Source: Aquatica leii (Eukaryota; Arthropoda; Insecta; Coleoptera; Lampyridae). From it: DNA of 64,000 nucleotides. This document shows, piece by piece, positions 1 through 10,547 of this stretch. The DNA is taken from positions 39,129,117-39,193,116 of the forward strand of contig CM069436.1 of NCBI GenBank assembly GCA_035610365.1, written 5' to 3'. Every line of letters begins with the position of its first letter. Position 1 is the stretch's first letter. Below the pieces are notes generated by a model that worked only from the letters and a program-made list of their open reading frames with translations, ran no database searches and was not told the origin of the DNA. The translations under genes and the position numbers were made by a program.

Positions 1-1419
1 ATGAAACATTACATAGTTATTCACATATGCTACTCGGATGCTTACGAGATATAACTGCAATAGTTCTTAGTAATAGTTGTGAAAACACATTAAAGTTATC
101 ACAGTGCTGAGGAGTTCCAAAAGAACGAAACAGCTGTCCATCGTTTCTTTGATGTTGTTTTTCACAACTATACTGACTACTTACTACGTTTTCAGTTGGT
201 GGTTGTTTTACGACTGTTTGATCAATGTTTGACAACAGTCGTTAGACAACAAACTTTTACCAACTAATATTAACCAAAGAAAACATTACATAGTGCATGA
301 TCGAAATAATCAAATAATAGAAAAAACGAAAAACTTAGAATTTAGCCTGCTACTTAATAAGGCTAATAACAGTAACAAATACGGAAACTACTTGGCAATT
401 TTATAACTGATTTAAATTTGGACAAATGCATTAGTATATGAACAGATGGAGCACTATATATCTAAGAGCTCTGAAAAATTACAAGCGCTTATTTTCAGCA
501 AAGATATCAATCAGTCTAAAGAATTTTCGTATAAATTGATTGGAATTTAGTTAAGCGGAGTTTTAAAACTCTTGATCTGAATATAGTTAAAGCAGCGTTA
601 AATATTAAATACGGAATGTACAGTATAGGAAAATGCAATGCTGAAGTCATTTGTTTAAACAGTCTAACCTCAAAGTATAGTAAATTGCGTTTAGACGTGC
701 TAATGCACAATTTGTAAAAAATTGATAAAAACTAAAATTTTGGTTAAGTTTCCTAAAAAACTAAGCTAACATATTCTTTGATATGTTGCGCTTACACAGT
801 ATACTATCAAAACTTTTAATTTTTTTTGTGAAGCTGCTACGCTGCCTTTGTACCCGGCTGTTTCCGAAATATGTAACCTATGGAATCCACCTTGTTTTAT
901 GTAATTGGAAGAAACTTATATCATTTGTAACCTTATATATTGTCGTTGAGTACGTTAGCGTGACATCCGTCAAGATTCTTCGATCGCTTGAACGCAGTCA
1001 TAGCCTAAGGCAAAATAACATTAACTGTCGTAAATGAACTTATATACCAAGCATATTTTTGTTTTTAAATAAAAAAAAGTAGTGAACGTCACTACTTGTA
1101 ATAAAGAATTGTTGGTTGCGTAAGTTTTGGTGCTCATATTTTAATTTTCGTATCATTGTCAATTGTCGATTTATTTTGCGACTACATAGTAGATGAGGTA
1201 GTTGATCAAGTAATATTTATATTTAAATTAAAATTAACCACTTATAACATTTGATAGCAATTGAATATAATTAGTTGTATGGTGTGTTACCTGAACGAAA
1301 GAGCGTACATCGATATCGTAGTTGTGATATTACTATATTAGTCGGCAAATTTTTCTTTATTTTAACGCCTATTATTTGTTGTTTAAAGTAAATATATTTT
1401 TGTTTTTCGCGAATTGTTT

Positions 1420-1580
1420 CTTTCAGTGATCGACAGATTTAAACACAATGGTTGTGATTCACTTATTTTGGTGCTTTTTTAATTTAGTCTCGAATTAGCA
1501 CTCCGAGATTTGCGACCCGCTTGCGAATCAAACTGAGTTAGATGCTTGCTTTTAAGTTACGAGAAAATTATTGTACCACA
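1420..1580 (+). repeat. Dispersed repeat, copy 1
   Basis: This stretch aligns by eye with 60915-61060. Shared blocks in the same order are a pyrimidine tract plus TTTCAG, then 'agatttaaac', 'ttttgg[t/c]gc', 'attagcac', 'actgagttag', 'cgcttgc'-like sequence and 'ttacgagaaaatt'. A weaker third copy is at about 10086-10225. It contains no coding sequence. The pyrimidine tract plus CAG resembles a 3' splice site, so this could be the leader or end of an unidentified retroelement, but that is inference. Confidence 0.5.
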
Positions 1581-3699
1581 ATTTTGCAATATGAAATTTT
1601 GGAATTTTTACCAATATCTTTTGTTATAAGCGAATTAAATAAAATGTTCTAGAGGTTTGAAATCAAGTCAAGTTTTGTTAAATACATTTTTTAACGGTTT
1701 TTTGATTTCTTTAGTTGATTTTGCTAATAGTTAGTTTAATAATATATTTAAAAAAATCTGAGATTTGTTGTTTTGTACTAAATTTCTCAGTTAGCTTTTT
1801 TTTTGCAAAGTAAGTTCTTTCTTTTTCCACTATTATTTCATCTTAAGAAAATTTTAAAACTAAAATTTCGACTTCTTAAACACCTTGAATTCTTAAAATA
1901 TTGACTTGGAACAATTTTTTCAATTATTATTTTTTGATAACTTACAAAAAAAACTGCAAAAAATCATTTTATGGTATAACTAGTATCTTAATTTTATTAA
2001 AAATGTGGTACCGAAATTGCTTAAAACAAAATCTTTAATATAAAAATTGACTAGAATAAATAAACTATAGTTGTTGTAAAAATTCAAACCTTTTGAAAAA
2101 AATGCGTAGTTTTAAGACATTACAATTCTTTTCATTAAAAAAAAGGATTGTATAGTAGTAATTGTATTATACAAATATTAGCAAATTAAACATTATAAAC
2201 AATAGCGTTAAAAGTTGAACCTTGTGCAGAGCATTAAAAAAAATAACAAAAACACTAAACTATTTTTTTAAAGACCACAATAAAACACAACTAGATTTTT
2301 ATAAAACGACGTTTTGTACATACTTTTTCAGGCCTGGCATAATAAACTTTAACATTAAAAATAAATAATTTAGAAAAACTTAATTGTTAATAACATACGA
2401 AGAAATGAATATGTAAACACAGACGTGACGTTTTATAAAAATTTATAAATTCTTTATAGTTCTTCTTTCTTATAGAAGTCTGTGATGTAATACTTTGTTA
2501 TATCCAATTTAAGAAGAATTCTCAAACGTTTTACATATATCTGTATGCACTTTTATTAACAATTTTTCAATGTAATTTAACTTATACAAAATAATGCAAT
2601 GTAGAAATTAATTTTTTTTTAATTATAAAGATTATTTTAATTTTTTATTTCAACCTAGTTTTAAAAAATATTTCTTTAATAAAAATGCAATTGATAAAAC
2701 TCATGTTCAGTCAGATTTAGCTTTTATTTAAAGCTCCATTATATTCTAATTATGAACATAATTCGAGATACAAAACATTTAAATCTTGAATATCTGCGTT
2801 AAATCTGATGAATGAGGCATCAGTACGAGCGAGTGATTTTACAATATAAACACTCAAATACGTAGTAAATTCGCATCCGTTTCTCTTCCACAGCCAAAGC
2901 AGAACTGGGAACATTGATGGATGATTGCGCAAACAGTGCATCCGCTGCGACCTGTTGCCTCTACACTGCATACGTTTTCAATTTGTCCTACAACTTCGAA
3001 ACTTGATTTTTTACTTTGCAGGATGTTTTTTTTTATATAACGCAAATGCTTAATTTATTGCTAATTATTTCATTGTGCAATTGTGTGTTTTAAACCCGAT
3101 TTATCTCTATTTTGGATTTTGCAGGAAATTATAATTATTAATTATAACGTAAGCACGACAAATGATACGAGAACGACCGCAAACATAGAGGCCGCATTCA
3201 TGTTTATTTTGTTGTTTAGACATGGCAGTGATAATGACATGAAATGGTTTACCATTTCTGACAAGTGGTTAAATGGTACTACACATATATAACATTTCAA
3301 ATATTTACATTTTAGTTGACACAATACTGGCATCGCTATTAGTTTTGTAACCACCCTTTTATTTCTGTTTAACTCATCAGTGACTACTTAATTTAAACGC
3401 ACCGCACGAGGAATTACGCCAAAAAAATTAAACGTATTTCAACGTTAACGCACTTTTTATTTGCGTACCCGAAAACTTCATAAAGTCACAATTACCGCGA
3501 TTAAAAATCTTTAGATAATTTACGCGCTTCAATTATCGCATTGCGCAAAGCTCTTAATGAGAAAAGGAGGCGCAATTAAGGTAGTGTAACATTAAATAAT
3601 CGCTCATGCATCAAAGACATAGTAACATAATTTTAGAAAGTGAAAGTGACTAAAGCAATTAGACGTAATTTCATATAAGCTTTTCGGCAGTCATAGTTC

Positions 3700-4565
3700 A
3701 TGTTTGTAGTCAGCAAAGTTGATGGCGTTAATGGGATCTAAACATTCAGCACCTGCGATCACCTATCAGAGCGTTAAGTATGTCCGAGCTTACCCGCTGA
3801 AAGCACGCTATAAAGTAAAGCACATCAACTTACATAAACGTCAGGCAACAATAAAAGCTCCGTAGCGGAGAGCGATAAAGCCTACATAAACTAGCGGCAT
3901 TAAGCACTCAAAGCTGCGTCCGTGCGAAAGCTCGTTACAGCCCTTGCAAGTGTCTAATGCCTGTCTTATTTACTTATTAATGTAGCGAGTGAATGCCACG
4001 ACTGTGGTACGTATATGTATTTTGAGTACTAAAATATGAAGGTTTCAACGTGACAAAATGATTTCAACCTTACTAAAATTTTATACCGAACAAATTTCTA
4101 AAAGCTTCAGCTATAAATTTGTTTTCTAATTAAACAAAGATACCAACGCGTTGCCTATAAAACAAAAATTACTGCAGGACATTTCGCATTAACGTAAATT
4201 ATTAATAAAATTTGTATTGAACCTTTACAATCTACGATATTAAAGTCGGATTTCGACTAGTGCCTGTCAGTTTTAAATGTGCCACAATAAGAGGACTCAA
4301 CTGCAACCCGTCCTTTCTAAGATGAACTGAAGTGGTGGAAGCAGCGAATTCAATCTCCAGAAGAGGTCCGGACAAGTGATGTGCCCCGGTCCGGAACAAG
4401 ACCGTCCGTGGTCCTGTCCCGCCCATTTCCTCTTTACGCGTTCACAGAATAACCAAGCAATTTTCCTCGTCACCGCGTTCGCCCACGATAACAGGTCAAT
4501 TTCTAGCATCCAGACAGATGCACACATTTTGGGACTACATTTCTTAACGGCATTTACCAAATAAA
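3700..4565. other. Two higher-GC patches of unknown nature
   Basis: About 3700-3965 and 4290-4565 are visibly richer in G and C than their surroundings (roughly half GC against about 30%). The second patch holds overlapping open frames on both strands (for example 4297-4560 minus, 87 codons). None resembles a family I know, and stop-free runs are expected by chance in GC-richer DNA. They could be exon remnants, old inserted elements or just compositional islands. Confidence 0.3.
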
Positions 4566-5914
4566 CATTTTTTTCTTTTAACGCGATATTGACTATTCAC
4601 TAATAAAAATGTGGGTTTGGCATTACGAGTATTGATAGATTGTCTTTGTTACACGCCGAAGTTTTAATTTATTTGGTATTTGTAATTATCAAGCACAGGT
4701 ATAATAAACGAGGAGGATCTGTGGGTTGGTCTTCAACATTAAGAGTTCTGTCATCTAAGACATTGACTTATCCTCTTTCGATTCAGTGTGAGTTGTGTTT
4801 CAAGTTGATTCATTTGCCTTTATCTGACACAATTATTTATTATTCTCTAATTATAGTTTTCAGGGACATAAAATACTTGCTGCTGCACGCCCTTCTGTCA
4901 AAGTGAGCTATTGCTTTCGTTACTTGTGATGCATCTACATGTTTTGCGTATAATTTCTTATTTATATAATAGAATATTCATTATTTATTGTTTACAGTGT
5001 ATCAGAACAATAGATCATGAATTTTTACTATATAGTCGTTTCCTGTATGCCTCCATACTAAACCCAAATTAAGGAAACTTCTTTTAATTGTTTTTTAGTA
5101 CAATGAAGTTAGTCCAACTGTCTAATATTTCTAACTATTGTCCAACAAATACAGTATTATTCACAACTAAAGTTCTCTATGCTAAAAACACAAATTAAAA
5201 AAAAATATTTTTGTGTCAAATTTTATTTTAAAATTATTTCACAATTTTTAAATTTGGCAAAGTTTACAGGTGTCTGCAATGTTTCGTGTTATATGGAATA
5301 ATGATGCCTTCATTTTAACTTACAGAATGTTTAATATTTTTTTTAGTTGTTATGTTGGGCCATGTTAAAAATTCGAGCTCACATCAATATAAAATTAAAA
5401 ATAGCAGCAAAATGTTTAGTACTTTTTTGAAAGGAAGTGGATATTTCTTCTACTCATTTCAAGATGATTTTTAACAAAGCTAAGAAATAAAATCTTGTGG
5501 AAAGAATTAGTTACTGGCTAATAACGGTTCTATTAAAATTGGTCTGGTGGTAATTTATGCAACTAAACCAAGATTTATTTAAAATTACGATTCTATTACA
5601 ATATTAACAAAAAATTTTTTTCTGCATGAAATGAAATTTTAAAGAAATCGTATTTTTACTGCCTAATTTTTGCATTCAGTAGATACGTATAGAGTTTAAT
5701 TTTATTGTTATTATTCAAAATCAAAATATGATTAGCCCTTGCATATAGGCAATCAACAATCTTCTAACTCCACCGTAACTTAAGAAACTGTCGTATAATG
5801 ACTATCATTAGACATTGTTTGGGATTTCATAATGATATTTATTATCACACTAGTATTTTTTCTAATTTTTTACCTTACTCGTGTACTAATAATATTGTAA
5901 ATTAAATCAAGGTA

Positions 5915-7805
5915 GATTAATGAAACGACTCTATTAGAGAAAGGACTCAATTTTTTGATAACACCAAAACACGTGCCTGTACTGGACATCATTGGTGCCG
6001 TCGAGACAACACGTTTGAATCCAACACAAGCAGAAGAATTTAAGTGGAAAATTAGAAGTGCTCTAGAGAAGAAAAGAAAACAACATACCAACCTCACTAA
6101 ACACGAGGAAAAAGCTCTCACAAATTTACGGAAGAACAAATCCATTAAAATACTTCCAGCCGATAAAGGGGCCGCAACTGTCATCATGGATGCCTCCACC
6201 TACGACCAAAAAATTGAAGACGTCTTAAATCAAGGGAATTACCGCAGACTGAAGAAAGATCCGACAGCAAGCTTGGAGAGGAAGATCTATCAAGTCCTAA
6301 AACTCCACGAAAGACATCTAACACCAAAGATGAGAACGATGCTAACACCACACTACAGCAAACCACCGCATCTATATGGACTACCGAAGATACATAAAAA
6401 GAACATGCCGCTTCGACCAATAACCAGCTCTCGTAATGGACCCACATACCAGCTATCCAGATTTCTACTACCAATTGTGCAACCACTACAGAAGAACAGC
6501 TCATCTTTTGTCAAAGACTCCAAACATTTCGTTGAGATTCTTAAAAACAATACAGCTACAACCACGGGATCAATTAGTCAGCTTCGACGTAGAAAGTCTT
6601 TATACTAATGTGCCAGTTGAAGAAGCATTGAAAATCATCCAAACGAAGCTCCGAGAAGATGAAAAACTCCAGGAAAGAACCACGCTGCCGGTAGAAGGAA
6701 TAATGAAGCTCCTAGAATGTTGCCTCAAGAACTCGTACTTTCAGGAGAAAGACAGATTCTTTACTCAAGACGAAGGACTGCCAATGGGTTCATCTCTATC
6801 ACCAGTAGTCGCCAACATATACATGAACTGGTTTGAATCCCAGGCCATAGAGAAATCAAAATTCAAACCCAAAACATGGCTTAGATATGTTGACGATACC
6901 TTCATAATTTGGAATCACAGTAATCGGCAACTAGACCTTTTTCTACAACATTTGAACAACATCAAACCATCCATCAAATTCACTATGGAAAAGGAAAAGG
7001 AGAACTCACTTCCTTTTTTAGACGTTCAAGTAACAAAGAACAAGAAAATTATGGAAACGACTGTCTACAGGAAACCGACACACACCGGTCGATATTTCAA
7101 CTTTGAATCCAACCATTCCACATCTACGAAGAGGGGAGTAATAAAATCTCTAATTGACAGAGCGTACAGGTTGTGCAACACAGAGAAAGGGCTACGAGAA
7201 GAAATCAAAAACATTAGAAACGATCTAAGGCAGAATGGTTATCCAGAAAAGATTGTAGGAGAACTTTTACGGAAAAAGCAATTAAACACCATGGGACAAC
7301 CTAAAACAGAAGAACTGCCCAATTCACTGCTGAGCATCCCATATGTCAAAGGTTTATCAGAATCAATAAAACGTATAGGGAAAAGCTACATCATAAATAC
7401 AGTGTTCAAATCATCGACCACCATTAGGAGTATAATTTCCAATACAAAGCCACAAACAAGTCGAGATTCCCAAAACTGTATTTACCAAGTTCCATGTGAA
7501 TGTGGCAAATCATACGTGGGGGAAACCAAAAGACCACTTGACATCAGACTGAAAGAACATCAGACGCACACACAGAGAGGAGAGACTTCTAAGTCCGGCA
7601 TCGCGCAACATTCGTGGGATAACCTACATCGAATGAAATAGTTGGAAGCAAAAATCATACACAGGGAGGAACATTGGTACAAACGGAAATTTAAAGAAGC
7701 GGCATTCATCAACAACAACAAAGAAATTTTCAGCCAGCCAAGTGTCGAGATAAGCAACATATGGAAACCACTTATCGAACCTCTAAAACAACTTAAACTT
7801 TACTA
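5915..7805 (+). pseudogene. PLE reverse transcriptase plus GIY-YIG endonuclease, broken
   Basis: The product would copy the element's RNA into DNA after nicking the target. The first part (to about 6545) carries the N-terminal PLE block with 'LPADKG' and 'LYGLPKIHK'. After a frameshift near 6545 the frame continues with 'SFDVESLYTNVP', 'GLPMGSSLSP' and the catalytic 'RYVDD' (about 6880-6897). The GIY-YIG domain starts near 7475 ('CIYQVPCECGKSYVGE') and continues with 'RLKEHQTHTQ'. A TAG at 7639-7641 truncates it, but the same frame continues to the natural stop at about 7805, with a typical PLE end ('NIWKP'). Domain order and length match PLE proteins. One frameshift and one stop make it non-functional as it stands, unless these are sequencing errors. 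Confidence 0.9.
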
Positions 7806-7923
7806 AGTAATTTTGTTAATTAATTAATCTGTTACGCTAAATTGATTTTGTACGCTTGAACGCTTCATCGAACATGTTTTTAGTATATAAGCTCCAGTAG
7901 TTTCTAAGTTTGTTAGTATTCAC

Positions 7924-7958
7924 CTGATGACGATTGCAGATACCTCAGCAATCGAAAC
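7924..7958 (+). ncRNA. Hammerhead-ribozyme-like motif in the PLE tail
   Basis: The segment reads CTGATGAC (7924-7931), GATTGC (7932-7937), a 10-nt loop, GCAATC (7948-7953), then GAAAC (7954-7958). This is the CUGANGA / stem II / GAAAC layout of the hammerhead core, with a perfect 6-bp stem II. PLEs are known to carry hammerhead motifs in their tails. There is one extra nucleotide between CUGAUGA and stem II relative to the textbook core, and I cannot assign stems I and III, so catalysis is unproven. Confidence 0.5.
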
Positions 7959-8189
7959 GTTGTGTATATTCATTTCAAAATAATAAACAATGAAAGTTCA
8001 ACAGAATGTTATTACTTCGCATTACGTAACTACACTAACAAACGAATATTGCAATGTTGGCAGCACAAAAATAACTATTAATTATTTCAGTTCTGGTCGT
8101 TTTTTGTAAATATTTTTTTGTTTTTTTAATTCCAGCTATTTAGCTATTAAATTAAATAAATAATCAGAAACTTATTTATACAATTTAAC

Positions 8190-9290
8190 AAAACTTGTTT
8201 GTTATTAATGTCTTCTTCTTTCTTCAGACGTTTAGCTATTTCTGGATGTAGTCCTCTCCTATATTCTTCAATGTGTCCCGGTCCGTGACTACTCTTTTCC
8301 AATACTTCCTTTCTGTATCTACTATATCGTCCCTTTACCTTGCCTTTTATTTCCTCCTGATCTTATCACATGTCGGGTCCAACTTCACTTCAACTAGGTA
8401 GCTTTTTTCGCCACATCTTCTAAACCCGTGTTATCTCGCATCCCTGTATCTTTTAAGCTGAAGCTCAACATTTTTTCTCCATATGTCGTAGCGTCACTCT
8501 TAATTTATGAATTATTTTTTTAGTAAAAACCATGGTTTCAATTCTATATATTAATACTGAAAGCACGTAAGTATTAAAAACTTTGGCTTTAGCTTTTATG
8601 TTGTATTTATAAGGTTTTCATAATATAAGCTAATTTTGCAAACGCTAACCAATTTATTTTTATCCTGTTTGTTGATTTTCTTTTCGTATTGTAAATTATG
8701 GCCCATATTTACGAATGATGTAACGTTTTCAATCTCTTTAACTTCAATTTCTATATCTCCTATAAGTATATTAGACGTTATCTTTGTTTTATTTATATTT
8801 AAACCTGTTTTTTTTATTGTTCATTTAATTGTGAGATCATAATTTTTAGCTCGGCTATGTCTTTGGCAAATAACACTATATCGCCAGCGTATCTTAGTTT
8901 TGTTACATAATTCCCGTCAACATTAATTCTATTTCTTCTCCAGTCTAGTTTTTTAAAAGCATTTTCTAAGACTAAGGTGAATAATTATGGGGATAAAAGA
9001 TCCCTGTGTCGCACTCTTTTTCCAAGTTTAATTTTGTTAGTCACTCTCTCTACTTTAACATGTAGTGTCGCTTTTTGGTATACTTTTGTAATTAAGTAAG
9101 TAGTATACCTGGAATCAATTCGACAGTCGTCCAAGGTTTTGAAAACAGCTGACTGGGATGGGAGACACCGTGTTATGTTAAAAAGTTGGCAGATTAATTT
9201 TCGAATATAAAAACTTTTCAAGTATAAAATTTGTCCCTCGACATGCCCCACTTTTTTTTCGTAGCCGGCTGTCAAAACGAATTAATTTTC
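8190..9290 (-). pseudogene. RTE-type LINE reverse transcriptase fragment
   Basis: Read on the minus strand from about 9290, the frames give 'RIDSRYTTYLITKVYQKATL', then 'NKIKLGKRVRHRDLLSP' (the RT block usually reading GVRQGD.ISP), a degraded 'LENAFKKLDW', and 'LRYAGDIVLFAKD' at about 8860-8895, where the catalytic [F/Y]ADD has become AGD. Downstream (8190-8800) the frame continues in pieces typical of the thumb and connection of RTE-like proteins. The 5' endonuclease half is absent, as expected for a 5'-truncated LINE copy. Several frameshifts and stops are present. Confidence 0.75.
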
Positions 9291-9299
9291 TGTTAACGT

Positions 9300-9594
9300 T
9301 TTGTAAAATACGGACCGCTCTTAGCGGTTTCTCTGGCCGAACAAGGCTTTTATTATTAAATTGTTTCACGCCATTCCATGTAAATATGTAGGCAAATTTT
9401 GCGTATTGTTGAGTGAAAGCATATTTTTGGGGTATGTAATTTTATAACATTTTTTGTATTGAGGACTTAAATTAATTCTTTAGCGAGTCCCATCCCTCCA
9501 CCTGTAATCTTATCAGTGACGTTGGTAAAACACCTGCTGGTCGAAAAGTCAAATATTGTACGCATTAAATCAAATTACTTGTGCTAACACAGTA
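9300..9594. other. No gene seen
   Basis: Non-coding DNA between the LINE fragment and the inverted-repeat element; nothing recognisable. Confidence 0.5.
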
Positions 9595-10525
9595 TGTATG
9601 CTTGTGTCAAATTGCATAAATTACGTTTTAGGTCAGACCGGTACGGAATTAGCTAATCGCCTACTGGATAATACACAACTGTAAGTATTGCATTTTCTAT
9701 TTTACCTCGTTAGTCATGTCGATTAATAGAATGGCCACACGTACATACTAGGTTGTAATCACAATTAATGTTAAACTCTTTTTTTGTGTGCCATATAATT
9801 ATCGGGAGCGCTTTCATTCTCGATACTTTGATTTTCGTATTCTTGTAATTTAACTTAATAAAGTAAAGTCATTCCTTTGTTAAATGTAAAAGTTAGATCG
9901 CTTAGGGCACGTAGATGTGCGACGTGTTGCCCAGACAAAGGGCGTAAATTATATTTGCTTGTGATATCAACCCATGTAATATTGTTTGCGACGTTTATAT
10001 AACTATACTTATGTACTGTTTTCGCCCTACTTCTAACTACTTCTGTGATACAATAAATATATATTCTGTGTTATTACTTCTGTCGTGTTATTTGTTATTT
10101 TCCAGCCACCGGTAGAGTTAGACGATATCTCCCTAATTTAATCTTTCATCGTCTTGGCGTCACAAAGCTTGCGACTCCGTCTCCGGAAAAACTGTGTTAG
10201 CCGTTGCTTTCTCTTTTGTTACAAGAAAACCAGCGTAACAACCGTTTAAATCTTTAATGTGTAAATTAAAATACAAAAGTACAAACATTGAAGATCTAGA
10301 GAATCAAAGCGCATTGTATAATGATATGTGACAAAACAAAACGATTTTATAATTAATTGTGTTAACAACCTAACATGTACGTACGGTCATTCTTACAATC
10401 GACTGATCTCTAAAATACTAAAAATTAAAGTAAGAAAATTGAAGTGTAATACTTACAATTAGGTTTCCTCAAGTAAGCGACTAGCTAACTCCGTACCAGT
10501 ATTACCTATAACTTAATTGAAATTT
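9595..10525. mobile_element. Element with long imperfect inverted ends
   Basis: The left arm (about 9600-9695) and the reverse complement of the right arm (about 10430-10525) share ordered blocks: 'tgtgtcaaatt', 'ggtacgga[a/g]ttagcta', 'tcgc[c/t]tac' and 'gtaagtatt'. This is about 95 bp of inverted repeat at perhaps 70-75% identity. The interior has no open frame of note. This is the structure of a non-autonomous foldback or MITE-like element. No target duplication is obvious. A pogo-type terminal repeat starts about 20 bp beyond the right end. Confidence 0.6.
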
Positions 10526-10547
10526 GACACAAAAAACACGCATGGAA

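Larger units (their letters stand above)
1..5880. other. Long stretch without a recognisable gene
   Basis: Mostly AT-rich, homopolymer-rich sequence. All open frames here are under about 110 codons and none gives a protein I recognise. Inside it lie one copy of a dispersed repeat (1420-1580) and two patches of clearly higher GC (about 3700-3965 and 4290-4565), listed separately. A Cys-rich minus-strand frame near 2860-3045 has no supporting context. I see no tRNA, rRNA or CRISPR. Confidence 0.6.
5880..8025 (+). mobile_element. Penelope-like element (PLE), nearly complete
   Basis: It combines a reverse transcriptase with a C-terminal GIY-YIG endonuclease, the hallmark arrangement of Penelope-like retroelements, followed by a tail with a hammerhead-like motif. 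The tail (about 7920-8021) is shared with a second fragment at 49340-49811; comparing the two places the element's 3' end just after 'gttattacttcgcat', near 8024. The 5' end is not defined; recognisable coding starts about 5915. Only two coding lesions were seen, so it is fairly young. No target-site duplication was identified. Confidence 0.85.

Noticed and set aside
2750-3045. Cys-rich minus-strand frame (63-73 codons) suggestive of a small secreted peptide
   Set aside because: No signal peptide, no clear splice context, and the Cys spacing fits no family I know; length is within chance for this window.
4232-4564. Overlapping frames on both strands in the GC-rich patch
   Set aside because: Frames open on both strands at once point to composition, not coding; no recognisable domain.
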